A stretch of DNA of 14,789 bases from Clostridium sp. SCN 57-10 (lineage in GTDB: Bacteria > Bacillota > Clostridia > Oscillospirales > Butyricicoccaceae), in NCBI GenBank assembly GCA_001725215.1, contig MEFT01000011.1:1-14789 (forward strand), written 5' to 3'. The position numbers and the translations under genes are program-made. The notes under the pieces are model-generated. The model was not told the origin of the DNA. It saw only the letters and a list, made by a program, of their open reading frames with translations, and searched no databases. Within the stretch, counting starts at the first letter, position 1; every line of letters begins with the position of its first letter. This document shows, one piece after another, positions 5,587 through 13,086 of the stretch.

Positions 5587-6747
5587 TCAACACAGGCTCA
5601 GCTTAACACGCTTGCCCATCTGCTCAAGCAGCTCGGCAAGCTGCTTGACGAGCGCGAGTTTGCTTTGAAAATCAATATCAAGGGCATCGTGCGCCGGGTT
5701 GACCGCCGTGCCGAAAAAGATCGAAAGATCGGTCGCCTGCTCGAACAACAGGCGAGACAGCCGCGCCGGGCCGTCTTGCCGCCCGTGCAGTTCGAGCACG
5801 CTCATGCCGTTTTCCAGCAGCCGCTCGGCATTTTCCACCACCTGACGCAGCGTGATTACGCCTTCGGTCACGAGGTCGACGCCCTCGATGCTTGCGATGG
5901 CGGGCGCCTCCGCCGTCTGCGTTTCGATCTGCGTCACAAGCTCGCGCCCGAGATAGCCTGCCACAAGCGTCGCCGTGGTTCCTCCGCACACAACGTGCGC
6001 GCCCTCCTTGGCGAAAAACTGGCGCAGCACACGGTCGTCGTCACTTTCATGCTCGGGCGGGCCGATCATCATGCTGACGGCGCGGCGCGCTCGATAGCGA
6101 AAGGCGAGCACGGTGATGTCGTCGTCCGGCGCGTCAAGTGCGAGTGCGTGCGCCGCGCCCGCCACCGTCGCCGCAAGATATTGCGCGGACGCATCGGGCG
6201 TCCAAACGGCCTCCAGCAGCTTTGCAACCTCGGCGCGCGGCCAGCCGTGAGGCGACGCTTTGCCCACGCCCGCATTGGTCACACCGTCGGTCATCAGCAC
6301 AATCACATCCCCCTCCTGCAGCGGGATACGGCTTTCGCTGATCTCTTTCTCGGCCACATAGCGCACGCGCGCGGGGTAGTCCACACTTTTTCCGCCGCGC
6401 AGCAAAATGGCGCGCGGATTGTCATACTGCGCAAGATAAGCGATGCCGTCTTCCAGCTCAAGCGCCGTAAACGTCGCATAAGCAAGGCGGCGCTCGCGGC
6501 ACATGGGAAGCGTGTCTGCCACCGTTTCAATGGCTTCGTCGATGGGCACATGCTTGCGCAGCAGCGTTGCAAGCATTTTGCTCGTTAGCGTTGCGAGGAT
6601 GTTGGCTTTGACGCCGCTGCCCAGCCCGTCGGACAGTACAGCGGTCGTGCGGCCCTCTCCGCAGAGGATTTCACGATGATCGCCGCACAGCATTTCGCCG
6701 TGCTTATTGAGCGCGGCGTATCCGCTTTCGAGAACGAACTGATCCAT
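5587..6747 (-). CDS. SpoIIE-type PP2C phosphatase, fourth gene of the hydrogen operon
   Basis: 386 residues. Residues ~1-218 form a SpoIIE/PP2C domain with metal-binding acidic motifs: CGDHRE (Asp23), LSDGLGSG (Asp40), LMTDGVTN (Asp154) and PDDDITVLAF (208-216). It should be an Mn/Mg-dependent Ser/Thr protein phosphatase. Residues ~245-385 form a second domain with VVCGGTTATLVAGYLG and IEGVDLVTEGVITL, a conserved pairing in this subfamily to which I can assign no function. The frame is open to a TTG at 6771, but ATG 6747 is chosen. It has AGAGG just upstream, overlapping the stop of the preceding gene, and lies 7 nt after that stop. The linkage to a PAS-bearing sensory hydrogenase makes it the likely output module. 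Its substrate is unknown. No membrane segments, so cytoplasmic. Confidence 0.88.
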   Translation of the reverse strand: MDQFVLESGYAALNKHGEMLCGDHREILCGEGRTTAVLSDGLGSGVKANILATLTSKMLATLLRKHVPIDEAIETVADTLPMCRERRLAYATFTALELEDGIAYLAQYDNPRAILLRGGKSVDYPARVRYVAEKEISESRIPLQEGDVIVLMTDGVTNAGVGKASPHGWPRAEVAKLLEAVWTPDASAQYLAATVAGAAHALALDAPDDDITVLAFRYRARRAVSMMIGPPEHESDDDRVLRQFFAKEGAHVVCGGTTATLVAGYLGRELVTQIETQTAEAPAIASIEGVDLVTEGVITLRQVVENAERLLENGMSVLELHGRQDGPARLSRLLFEQATDLSIFFGTAVNPAHDALDIDFQSKLALVKQLAELLEQMGKRVKLSLC

Positions 6748-6754
6748 AGCGCCT

Positions 6755-8431
6755 CTATTCTTCCTCCTCAAACAAAATCGTTTCTTTCAGATCGCGCACG
6801 GCGGCTTTGGTCTCCGCCGCCGTTTCGCCAAGCAACGACGCGATTTCATGCACGATGCGCAGCTGCTTTTCCACAATGGCATCGGCCATGCCGGCCGTCT
6901 GCAAACGGCGCTTGCGCAGCTGTCCGCGGCGTTGCTTTTCGCGCGTGATGTCCTTCATAATACAGACGATGATGCCGCCGGGCGCGTCATAAAGCAAATT
7001 CTGTTCGAGATAGACGTTATAATCTGCAAGAAACACGTTGCGCGCCGCGCGCGGCTTCCGTGCCGCAAGCATCTCCACAAAATCATACTCATCGAGCACG
7101 CGCGAAACAGGCTGCCCCACAAGATCTGCATCGCGCAGTCCGAACAGCTCGCACGCGGCGGCGTTGACCTGCAGGATTTTCAGCGTATCGTCGACGGCGA
7201 GCACGGCGTTGGGCGTTACCTCTAATATCTTGCCCGAAAGCGACTCGGCACGCGACTGCATATAAGGCAGGCACATTGTTTGCTCCGCCTTGCCGAAGTA
7301 AATGGCAACCGCCTTCTCGCGGCAGGAGGCGTACCCGCAAATTCCGCAGTTGATCTCGTCTTCAGGACCATGCTTGCCCATGCGCTGCAGAATGGTTAAA
7401 ATCTGCTTTTCGGTCGGCATGGCATATTCGATCTTGCGGTCATGATAGGTCGTTTCAACGGGCGTCTCGCGCGGGAGGTCAAAATCGCGCCCGTCTTCTG
7501 CGCGCGCCGTTGCTTCCACGGCGCACTGCGACGCAAGCCGCGACAGTCCTTCATCGGCAAACGAAGGGCCGCCCACACAGCTTCCGCGGCAGGCAGACAG
7601 CTCGAGCACACAGCCGGGCAGGCGTCCAGCCACAACGTCGCGCAGCGCAGCCATGCATTCCTCCATGCCTGAAGCGGAAATATATCGCCTTCCGGGCAGG
7701 TGCTCCATCGTCGCTAAAATGCCGCCATCGGTCGGGAAGAAGCGCGAACGCCGCGGCTCGTGCGGCTCGCATGCGTCGTGCAGCGCGATGCGGCTTTCGC
7801 CCAGCCAGTCGCGCAGGTTTTCAAAGGTAAGCGCCACGTCGGTATACGAATCGGGCGCAAGGCACTCCGCTTTTTTGGAAACGCACGGTCCGATGAAAAT
7901 GACGATCGCGCCGGGGTCCTCGCGCTTGATGAGCCGCGCGTGAACCTGCATCGGCGTGAGCACGGGCGCAAGATAGGGCAGCGCCTCAGGGTAGTGCTTC
8001 TCCACATAGGTGTTGACCGCCGTGCACGCTGAGGTGACGATTGGGCGCGCGTCGCGCGCGGCAAGCCGCTCATACTCACTTTTAACGAGATAGGCCCCCT
8101 CCGCCGTTTCGCGCGCGTCGGCAAAGCCGAGCTGCAAAAGCGCCTCGCGCAGCGGCGCAAAGCCGGAAAGCGAGAAGAAGGCTGCGTAAGACGGAGCAAC
8201 GCTCGCCACAAGCCGCGTACCGCCGAGCAGCAGTTCTTTCACACGCGGCAGCTCGCACACCTCGGTCTTTGCCTTTTGCGGGCAGACGACGGTGCAGCGC
8301 CCGCACAGGATGCATTCGCGCTCGATGATCTGCGCCTGATGATTTTTGACTTCGATGGATTTTACGGGGCAGTTACGCACGCACTGATAGCAATTCTTGC
8401 AGTTTACCTTCTTAAATTGCAGAATGCCCAT
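6755..8431 (-). CDS. Group C (sensory-type) [FeFe]-hydrogenase with PAS domain
   Basis: 558 residues. Residues 11-21 and 40-50 each hold a C-x2-C-x2-C-x3-C motif for two [4Fe-4S] clusters. The hydrogenase domain (~70-300) keeps the four cubane ligands: Cys136 in TSACTA, Cys183 in GPCVSKKAE, Cys281 and Cys285 in CRGSCVGGP. Position 135 is Ala where catalytic enzymes have the proton-relay Cys, a hallmark of group C (HydS-like) proteins. NCGICGYASC plus MCLPYM (Cys362, 365, 370, 387) form an extra Fe-S motif. A PAS domain (~400-495) and a helical tail follow. Probably a slow, H2- or redox-sensing protein rather than a fermentative hydrogenase. It starts 2 nt after the ferredoxin gene stop with GGGAG upstream, and is followed 7 nt later by the phosphatase, its likely signalling partner. 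Assembly would need HydE, HydF and HydG, which are not in the window. Confidence 0.9.
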   Translation of the reverse strand: MGILQFKKVNCKNCYQCVRNCPVKSIEVKNHQAQIIERECILCGRCTVVCPQKAKTEVCELPRVKELLLGGTRLVASVAPSYAAFFSLSGFAPLREALLQLGFADARETAEGAYLVKSEYERLAARDARPIVTSACTAVNTYVEKHYPEALPYLAPVLTPMQVHARLIKREDPGAIVIFIGPCVSKKAECLAPDSYTDVALTFENLRDWLGESRIALHDACEPHEPRRSRFFPTDGGILATMEHLPGRRYISASGMEECMAALRDVVAGRLPGCVLELSACRGSCVGGPSFADEGLSRLASQCAVEATARAEDGRDFDLPRETPVETTYHDRKIEYAMPTEKQILTILQRMGKHGPEDEINCGICGYASCREKAVAIYFGKAEQTMCLPYMQSRAESLSGKILEVTPNAVLAVDDTLKILQVNAAACELFGLRDADLVGQPVSRVLDEYDFVEMLAARKPRAARNVFLADYNVYLEQNLLYDAPGGIIVCIMKDITREKQRRGQLRKRRLQTAGMADAIVEKQLRIVHEIASLLGETAAETKAAVRDLKETILFEEEE

Positions 8432-8433
8432 AT

Positions 8434-8673
8434 TTATCGGCTCCCGACGTATGTTTCAAATACCTCTGCAACATTTTCCGGTGTAACGCCGCACACGATG
8501 CGGTCGCCGAAGCGGACGCTTACGCCCTGCTTGCACTGCCCAAGGCAGAACGAGACGCCAACGGTGACGCTCTCTTCCATGCCCCGCGCCGCGACAAGCC
8601 GCTCGATGGCGGTGCGCACCTCATAAGAGCCGCGCTTGTGACACGCGCTTCCGATGCAAACAGAAATCTCCAT
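8434..8673 (-). CDS. [2Fe-2S] thioredoxin-fold ferredoxin (NuoE-like domain)
   Basis: A 79-residue stand-alone domain with the spacing C-x4-C (Cys6, Cys11) and C-x3-C (Cys43, Cys47). These are the four ligands of the thioredoxin-like [2Fe-2S] cluster found in complex I 24-kDa/NuoE proteins and in hydrogenase subunits. It lacks the N-terminal helical region of full NuoE. The frame extends upstream but the ATG at 8673 is clear: GGAGG lies 9 nt before it and it overlaps the hydrogenase stop as TAATG. It probably carries electrons to or from one of the two hydrogenase-type proteins encoded on either side. Which one cannot be told from sequence. Confidence 0.88.
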   Translation of the reverse strand: MEISVCIGSACHKRGSYEVRTAIERLVAARGMEESVTVGVSFCLGQCKQGVSVRFGDRIVCGVTPENVAEVFETYVGSR

Positions 8674-10130
8674 TATTTTTTCCCTCCGGTCAGATTGAGT
8701 ACGCGCGTCGCGTCGGCGATGCTCTTTTCCATCGCAAGCTTGCCGTATTCGTCGACAAGCGTCTTGTCTTTCGAGCTGTGGGTCAGGCAGGCGGGGCCGC
8801 CGATGCAGCCATTGACGCACGCCATGCCCTCGATGAAGTTTTCGGGCAGCACGCCTTTGGACGCCTTGAGCAGCGCCATTTTGCACTCCTGAATGCCGTT
8901 GCACGACGCAGCCTTCAGCTCGAAGTCTCCCGCGCCGCCTTCGCGCTCGGAAAGCGCCTGCTTGACGGCGACGGCAAGTCCGCCCGAGCGGGCGAAGACA
9001 CGTCCGTAGTAAGACGCGTTGTCAAGCTCAACGCCCTCCAGCGACTCAAGGTCAAGCTCGCGTGCGTCGAACATCGCCTGCATCTCCTCAAAGGTCAGCA
9101 CACAGTCGACGTGCTCGGCAACCTCGGGCAGCTGCGCTTCCGCTTTCTTCGCAATGCACGGGCCGATGAACACCACGCGGCTCGTCGGGTCGTTGCGCTT
9201 GATTACCTCTGCGATTTTCGCCATGGGAGACGGCGTGTGCGACACTTTGTCCGCCACCTGGGGGAACTGCGTCTGCACATAGCGCACAAACGCGGGGCAG
9301 CACGACGAGGTGAGGAAACCTTTTTCCAAAAGCTCCTCCGCCTCAAGCTGTGCGACGAGGTCGGCGCCCCAAGCCGCCTCAATGACCGAATGGAAGCCGA
9401 GCGCCGCGATGCCCGCAACGACCTGTTCGGTCGAAACGTTCTTCATGGGATACTGGCTCGCGATGCTCGGTGCGACCACGGCGTACACATGATATTTCTT
9501 GTTGTTTTCCGAGTTGCGGATCATCTCGATGGCTGCCGTGATATAAGAGCGGTCGGAAATCGCGCCGAACGGGCACTGATAGACGCACGCGCCGCAGTTG
9601 ATGCACTTGTCGTCGTCAATGACGGCCTTTCCGCTTTCCTGATCGATGGTGAGCGCTCCCGGCTTGCAGGCACGCATACACGGACGGGTTTGCTTAATGA
9701 TGGCGGAATAAGAGCACGCCTCCAGGCAGCGGCCGCACTCGATGCACTTTTCCTTATCAATCGTCGCACGATGGTTGACGATGGTGATCGCATCCTTCGG
9801 ACACGCGTTCATGCAGCGGTGCGCAATGCAGCCGCGGCATGCTTCGGTGACTTGAATGCCGTTCACCGGGCATTCGTCGCACGCGATGTCGATGACGCTG
9901 ACCACCGGCTTCGCGCCGCGCTCGCCGCCGAGAGCCAGCTTGACACGCTCTCCCATGATGGCGCGTTCTTTATAAATACAGCAGCGGAAGCTTGCCTTCG
10001 GACCCGGAATAATCTTTTCCGGCACCCCCATTAGGTTGACGGGTGTCAGCTCGTCTTCGTAAGCGAGCTTTGCCACCTCCAGCAATGCTTTGTACTTCAG
10101 CTTTTGCACATAAGTATCAAAAAGGTACAT
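8673..10130 (-). CDS. [FeFe]-hydrogenase, group B (multi-cluster, ferredoxin-like N-terminus)
   Basis: 485 residues, full length for the group B1/B3 type. The N-terminal ~190 residues are packed with Cys motifs: C50-C51, C84/C87, C98/101/106/110, C129/132/135/139, C151/155 and C176/179/182/186. This indicates at least three [4Fe-4S] clusters. The H-cluster domain holds TSSCCPAF (Cys277 as proton-relay position, Cys278 as ligand), FIGPCIAKKAE (Cys325) and EGMACVNGCIGGP (Cys438, Cys442). All ligands and the relay Cys are intact, so it should be catalytic: reversible 2H+ + 2e- to H2 with ferredoxin. It is cytoplasmic, with no Tat signal. The ATG at 10130 has GGAGG 10 nt upstream. First gene of the hydrogen operon, under a good promoter. 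Confidence 0.93.
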   Translation of the reverse strand: MYLFDTYVQKLKYKALLEVAKLAYEDELTPVNLMGVPEKIIPGPKASFRCCIYKERAIMGERVKLALGGERGAKPVVSVIDIACDECPVNGIQVTEACRGCIAHRCMNACPKDAITIVNHRATIDKEKCIECGRCLEACSYSAIIKQTRPCMRACKPGALTIDQESGKAVIDDDKCINCGACVYQCPFGAISDRSYITAAIEMIRNSENNKKYHVYAVVAPSIASQYPMKNVSTEQVVAGIAALGFHSVIEAAWGADLVAQLEAEELLEKGFLTSSCCPAFVRYVQTQFPQVADKVSHTPSPMAKIAEVIKRNDPTSRVVFIGPCIAKKAEAQLPEVAEHVDCVLTFEEMQAMFDARELDLESLEGVELDNASYYGRVFARSGGLAVAVKQALSEREGGAGDFELKAASCNGIQECKMALLKASKGVLPENFIEGMACVNGCIGGPACLTHSSKDKTLVDEYGKLAMEKSIADATRVLNLTGGKK

Positions 10131-10199
10131 CAGAATTTCGCCTCCATTGTTTATTTTTTCGCCAATGATGCTTTTGAAAATAAAAACATCAACTAATTA

Positions 10200-10222
10200 C
10201 GAAATAATGATAACATATTTCG
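10200..10222. promoter_or_regulatory. Inverted repeat over the hydrogen-operon -10 region, candidate operator
   Basis: Arms CGAAATA (10200-10206) and TATTTCG (10216-10222) are perfect complements with a 9-bp centre containing the -10 box. The position suits a repressor. The sequence does not match the Rex consensus I know (TTGTTAA-N6-TTAACAA). Short AT-rich arms could be chance. Confidence 0.45.
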
Positions 10223-10235
10223 GCATTTTGGTCAA
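10207..10235 (-). promoter_or_regulatory. Promoter of the hydrogen operon
   Basis: -35 box TTGACC (10230-10235), 17-bp spacer, -10 box TATCAT (10207-10212), each 5/6 to consensus. It lies in AT-rich DNA about 75 bp before the hydrogenase start. No other promoter is evident between the four genes. Confidence 0.82.
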
Positions 10236-10287
10236 ATTCCAATAAAATATGCGTCCATATAGTTTTTCATACCCCCTGAAAAACATG

Positions 10288-10326
10288 AAAAAAACCGGCG
10301 TGCCGAGCTCGGCACGCCGGGTTTTT
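10288..10326 (-). terminator. Rho-independent terminator of the ABC transporter gene
   Basis: A perfect 26-bp palindrome (10295-10320, centre GAGCTC) folds into a very GC-rich hairpin. On the minus strand it is followed by seven T; on the + strand by GTTTTT. It separates the ABC gene from the hydrogen-operon promoter. Confidence 0.92.
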
Positions 10327-10336
10327 CTACGGAATC

Positions 10337-12070
10337 TTATGTGCGGAACTGATATTGATACAGACCGGCGTAAACGCCCGCACCGGCCAGAAGCTCCTCA
10401 TGGGTGCCCCGCTCGCGGATGCCCTCGTCGTCGAGCACAATAATTTCGTCTGCGTTCTTAATGGTCGACAGGCGGTGAGCCACAACGATGCAGGTGCGCC
10501 CTTCCGCAAGCTTTTCAAGCGCATCCTGGATGAGCATTTCGGTCGCGTTGTCAAGCGCGCTTGTGGCTTCGTCCAAAATCAGAATGGCGGGGTTTTTCAG
10601 GAATACACGCGCGATGGAAATGCGCTGCTTCTGTCCGCCGGACAGCTTCACGCCGCGCTCGCCGATGTAAGTGTCATACCCGTCGGGCAGCGTCATGATA
10701 TGATCGTGAATGTTGGCCTTTTTGGCCGCCTCGATGATCTCCTGCTCGGTTGCATCGAGATTGCCATAGGCAATGTTCTCACGGATGGTGCCTGTAAACA
10801 GGAATACATCCTGCGCGACGATGCCAATGTTGCGGCGCAGCGACAGGCGCGACAGCTTGGTAATGTCATATCCGTCAATCGTAATGGTGCCGCCGCTTAC
10901 CTCGTAAAAGCGCGGGATGAGGTGGCACAGCGTTGTCTTGCCGCCGCCCGAGGGGCCAACGAGCGCGACGGTACGCCCCGCGTCGATCTTGAGCGACAGC
11001 CCTCTGAAGATTTCACGGCGCGGTTCGTTGTCTCCGTTTTCGCGCTCGTAGCTGAACGACACATCGCTGAACTCGATATCGCCATGCGCACGAGGCAGCT
11101 CGAGCGCATCACGTTCCTCTTGCTCCTCATGCTCGTTCATCAGCTGATCAAAGCGCTTAAAGCCGGTCATGCCGTCCTGAAACTGCTCGTAAAAGCTGAC
11201 AAGGCGTTTAATGGGGTTCAAAAATGTGGTGATGTACAGCAGAAACATGGTAAACTCGCCGCCGTCTATGCTGCCGCGGAAGAAAAACACACCGCCCGCC
11301 GCAATGACGATCAGATACAGCATGTCCATAAAAAAGGTCATGCCGGTGTGAAACTGGGCCATTACACGGTAGGAATTGCCACGCGCCGCAACATAATTTC
11401 GGTTAAAGCGTTCAAACTTCGCGTTTTCATGCTCATCGCCGGTAAATGCGCGCGACACGCGGATGCCCGCGATCGCATTTTCAAGGTTGGCGTTGACCTC
11501 GCCCACCTTAACGCGTGTTTCCATAAACGCGGTGCTCATACGTCTGCGTATTTTAACAGCAAAAAAGATGATAATGGGAAGCGAGGCGAAAATAATCAGC
11601 GTAAGCGGCAAGCTGATTCGCATCAGAATGACAAATGAGCCGATAAGCAGCACGAATGAGAGAAACAGGTCCTCCGGACCGTGGTGTGCAAGCTCGGTAA
11701 CGTCCTGCAGGTCGTTGATGATGCGCGACATGATGACGCCCGTCTTATTCTCATCAAAAAAGGAAAAGGGCAGTTTCTGCAGGCGGGCGAATACGTCACG
11801 CCGCATGTCGGCCTGCATACGTACACCCATGATGTGTCCATAATAAGCGATGAAGAAATTCAGACCGGCTTTCACCAGATAGATACCGAGCAAAATACCC
11901 GACCAGGCAAGAAAGCGCCTCCAGTCTTGTGTGGGAACGTAAACGTTGATGATGTTTTTCGCGATGGTGGGATAAAACAGGTCACAAACCGCGACAACGG
12001 CGGCGCACAGCATATCAGCATAGAAAATCGTGCGGTGCGGCTTGTAGTAGGAGATAAATCTTCGCAGCAT
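10337..12070 (-). CDS. ABC exporter half-transporter (permease fused to ATPase)
   Basis: 577 residues: about six membrane helices in the first ~310, then a nucleotide-binding domain. Walker A GPSGGGKTT (372-380), Q-loop Gln420 (VAQDVFLF), signature LSGGQ (476-480), Walker B LILDE with catalytic Glu501, and H-loop His532 (VVAHRLSTI) are all intact. It should work as a homodimer exporting lipid, peptide or drug-like substrates. Members of this MsbA/LmrA/BmrA-like class cannot be told apart by sequence alone. The frame opens 17 codons further to a GTG at 12121, adding an Arg/Lys-rich stretch. ATG 12070 is preferred because family members begin around MLRRFISYYKPHRTIF, although its ribosome site (GGAAAG) is weak. 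Monocistronic, with its own promoter and terminator. Confidence 0.93.
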   Translation of the reverse strand: MLRRFISYYKPHRTIFYADMLCAAVVAVCDLFYPTIAKNIINVYVPTQDWRRFLAWSGILLGIYLVKAGLNFFIAYYGHIMGVRMQADMRRDVFARLQKLPFSFFDENKTGVIMSRIINDLQDVTELAHHGPEDLFLSFVLLIGSFVILMRISLPLTLIIFASLPIIIFFAVKIRRRMSTAFMETRVKVGEVNANLENAIAGIRVSRAFTGDEHENAKFERFNRNYVAARGNSYRVMAQFHTGMTFFMDMLYLIVIAAGGVFFFRGSIDGGEFTMFLLYITTFLNPIKRLVSFYEQFQDGMTGFKRFDQLMNEHEEQEERDALELPRAHGDIEFSDVSFSYERENGDNEPRREIFRGLSLKIDAGRTVALVGPSGGGKTTLCHLIPRFYEVSGGTITIDGYDITKLSRLSLRRNIGIVAQDVFLFTGTIRENIAYGNLDATEQEIIEAAKKANIHDHIMTLPDGYDTYIGERGVKLSGGQKQRISIARVFLKNPAILILDEATSALDNATEMLIQDALEKLAEGRTCIVVAHRLSTIKNADEIIVLDDEGIRERGTHEELLAGAGVYAGLYQYQFRT

Positions 12071-12132
12071 GGTCTTCTCTTTCCGCCTTCCTAACCAAAT
12101 CTCTTTGCGGCGCCTGCGCACCGCCCTTTCGC

Positions 12133-12161
12133 ATTATAACATTTGCCATTCTTTTCAGCAA
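12133..12161 (-). promoter_or_regulatory. Promoter of the ABC transporter gene
   Basis: Perfect -10 TATAAT (12133-12138), 17-bp spacer, poor -35 TTGCTG (12156-12161). It faces away from the mscS promoter in the 197-bp divergent gap (12071-12267), which holds these two promoters and no further gene. Confidence 0.65.
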
Positions 12162-12187
12162 GCGCCAGTATTGCGTTTCTTTTTTGA

Positions 12188-12216
12188 TTGCGCCACATAG
12201 GCAAATGTGCTATAGT
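12188..12216 (+). promoter_or_regulatory. Promoter of the mscS-type gene
   Basis: -35 TTGCGC (12188-12193), 17-bp spacer, extended -10 TGCTATAGT (box 12211-12216). It is followed by a ~50-nt leader and a strong ribosome site. Confidence 0.65.
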
Positions 12217-12255
12217 GTAATATTGTTTGAGGTTCATCCGATTTGCATCGGTTTC

Positions 12256-12260
12256 GGAGG
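12256..12260 (+). promoter_or_regulatory. Ribosome binding site fixing the mscS-type start
   Basis: GGAGG followed by 7 nt and ATG at 12268. The frame is open 28 codons further upstream, but that part overlaps the promoter and lacks a ribosome site. Confidence 0.85.
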
Positions 12261-12267
12261 TGTCTTC

Positions 12268-13077
12268 ATGGAATCGGTTAATGCTGTTTTATCCAAGCTC
12301 ACCGGTCTGAGCGTCGCATCCCTTGTGCGGCTCTTATGTACCGTCGTCGCCGGCATCGTCGTCATCAAGCTATTGATGCGCGCCGTACGGCGCGCCACGG
12401 CGCGCATCGGCTCACTCAACCCTGCCGTCTCGAGCCTTATATGCAAGCTCATTCACGGTGTGCTCTATTTTCTGCTGATTCTCGTGTGTACGCAAGGTCT
12501 GGGGCTTGAGGTAACCTCGCTCGTCGCTCTGTTTTCGGTGTTCGGACTTGCTGTTTCGCTCGCGCTGCAGGATTCCCTCGCCAACGTAGCGGGCGGCATT
12601 TTCCTCCTGCTTGCAAAGCCCTTTGCGCCCGGCGATTTCATCGAGGTAGGAGACACATCGGGCACTGCCGTTTCCATCGGCTTTGTGCACACCGTGATCA
12701 ATACGGTGGACAACCGCCGTGTCTTTTTGCCCAACGGATTTGTTTCCAAAAGCCGCATCATCAACGTGACCGCCGAGCCGACGCGAAAACTCGAATTTAC
12801 GGTTCCCGTCAGCTACCGCTGCGACCTTGCCGCCGCGCACGCGCTAATCGACCGCGTCGCGCGGGCCGACGAACGCGTGCTGCGCGATCCGGAGCCGTTT
12901 GTAAAGGTGTGGAACTTCGCTCCTACCGCGGTCGAGGTGCTGGTGCGCGTTGCCGTACGTCGCGCCGATCTGGCCGACGTCCGATCCGATTTGCTGCTCG
13001 CCGTCAAGCAGGTGCTCGACGAAGCAGGCATGTCCATTCCGTTCGCGCGGCCCGACGCGCCGCTCATCCGCAACTGA
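12268..13077 (+). CDS. Small-conductance mechanosensitive channel (MscS family)
   Basis: 269 residues, close to the ~280 of classical MscS. Three hydrophobic helices lie at about 16-38, 58-80 and 84-115. The pore helix region FGLAVSLALQDSLANVAGG followed by KPFAPGDFIEV is the family hallmark (Gly/Ala-rich TM3, then the start of the beta domain). LPNGFVSKSRIIN (154-166) matches the conserved beta-domain segment. As a heptamer in the membrane it releases ions and small solutes on sudden hypo-osmotic swelling. The stop codon overlaps the ribosome site of the next gene, whose start is 9 nt on, so the two are co-transcribed. It lacks the extra N-terminal domains of large MscK-type channels. Confidence 0.93.
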   Translation: MESVNAVLSKLTGLSVASLVRLLCTVVAGIVVIKLLMRAVRRATARIGSLNPAVSSLICKLIHGVLYFLLILVCTQGLGLEVTSLVALFSVFGLAVSLALQDSLANVAGGIFLLLAKPFAPGDFIEVGDTSGTAVSIGFVHTVINTVDNRRVFLPNGFVSKSRIINVTAEPTRKLEFTVPVSYRCDLAAAHALIDRVARADERVLRDPEPFVKVWNFAPTAVEVLVRVAVRRADLADVRSDLLLAVKQVLDEAGMSIPFARPDAPLIRN

Positions 13078-13086
13078 GGAGGTATC

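Noticed and set aside
5212..6588. Long open frame on the + strand opposite the phosphatase and pyk start
   Set aside because: Its product is rich in Arg/His with no domain pattern, it crosses a promoter and terminator region, and it lies opposite genes with clear catalytic motifs. It is an antisense shadow typical of GC-rich DNA.
8778..10034. 418-codon open frame opposite the group B hydrogenase
   Set aside because: Low-complexity Arg/Ala/His composition and no ribosome site. The minus-strand frame carries all hydrogenase motifs.
10200..10222. Rex redox-repressor site at the hydrogenase promoter
   Set aside because: The inverted repeat CGAAATA-N9-TATTTCG differs from the Rex consensus in arm sequence and spacing, so I list it only as an unassigned candidate operator.
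10355..11638. 427-codon open frame opposite the ABC transporter
   Set aside because: No recognisable domain; it mirrors the codons of a well-supported ABC protein on the minus strand.
12184..12267. Upstream start for the MscS-type protein at 12184
   Set aside because: It would begin ahead of the predicted promoter -10 box and has no ribosome site, whereas GGAGG precedes the ATG at 12268.
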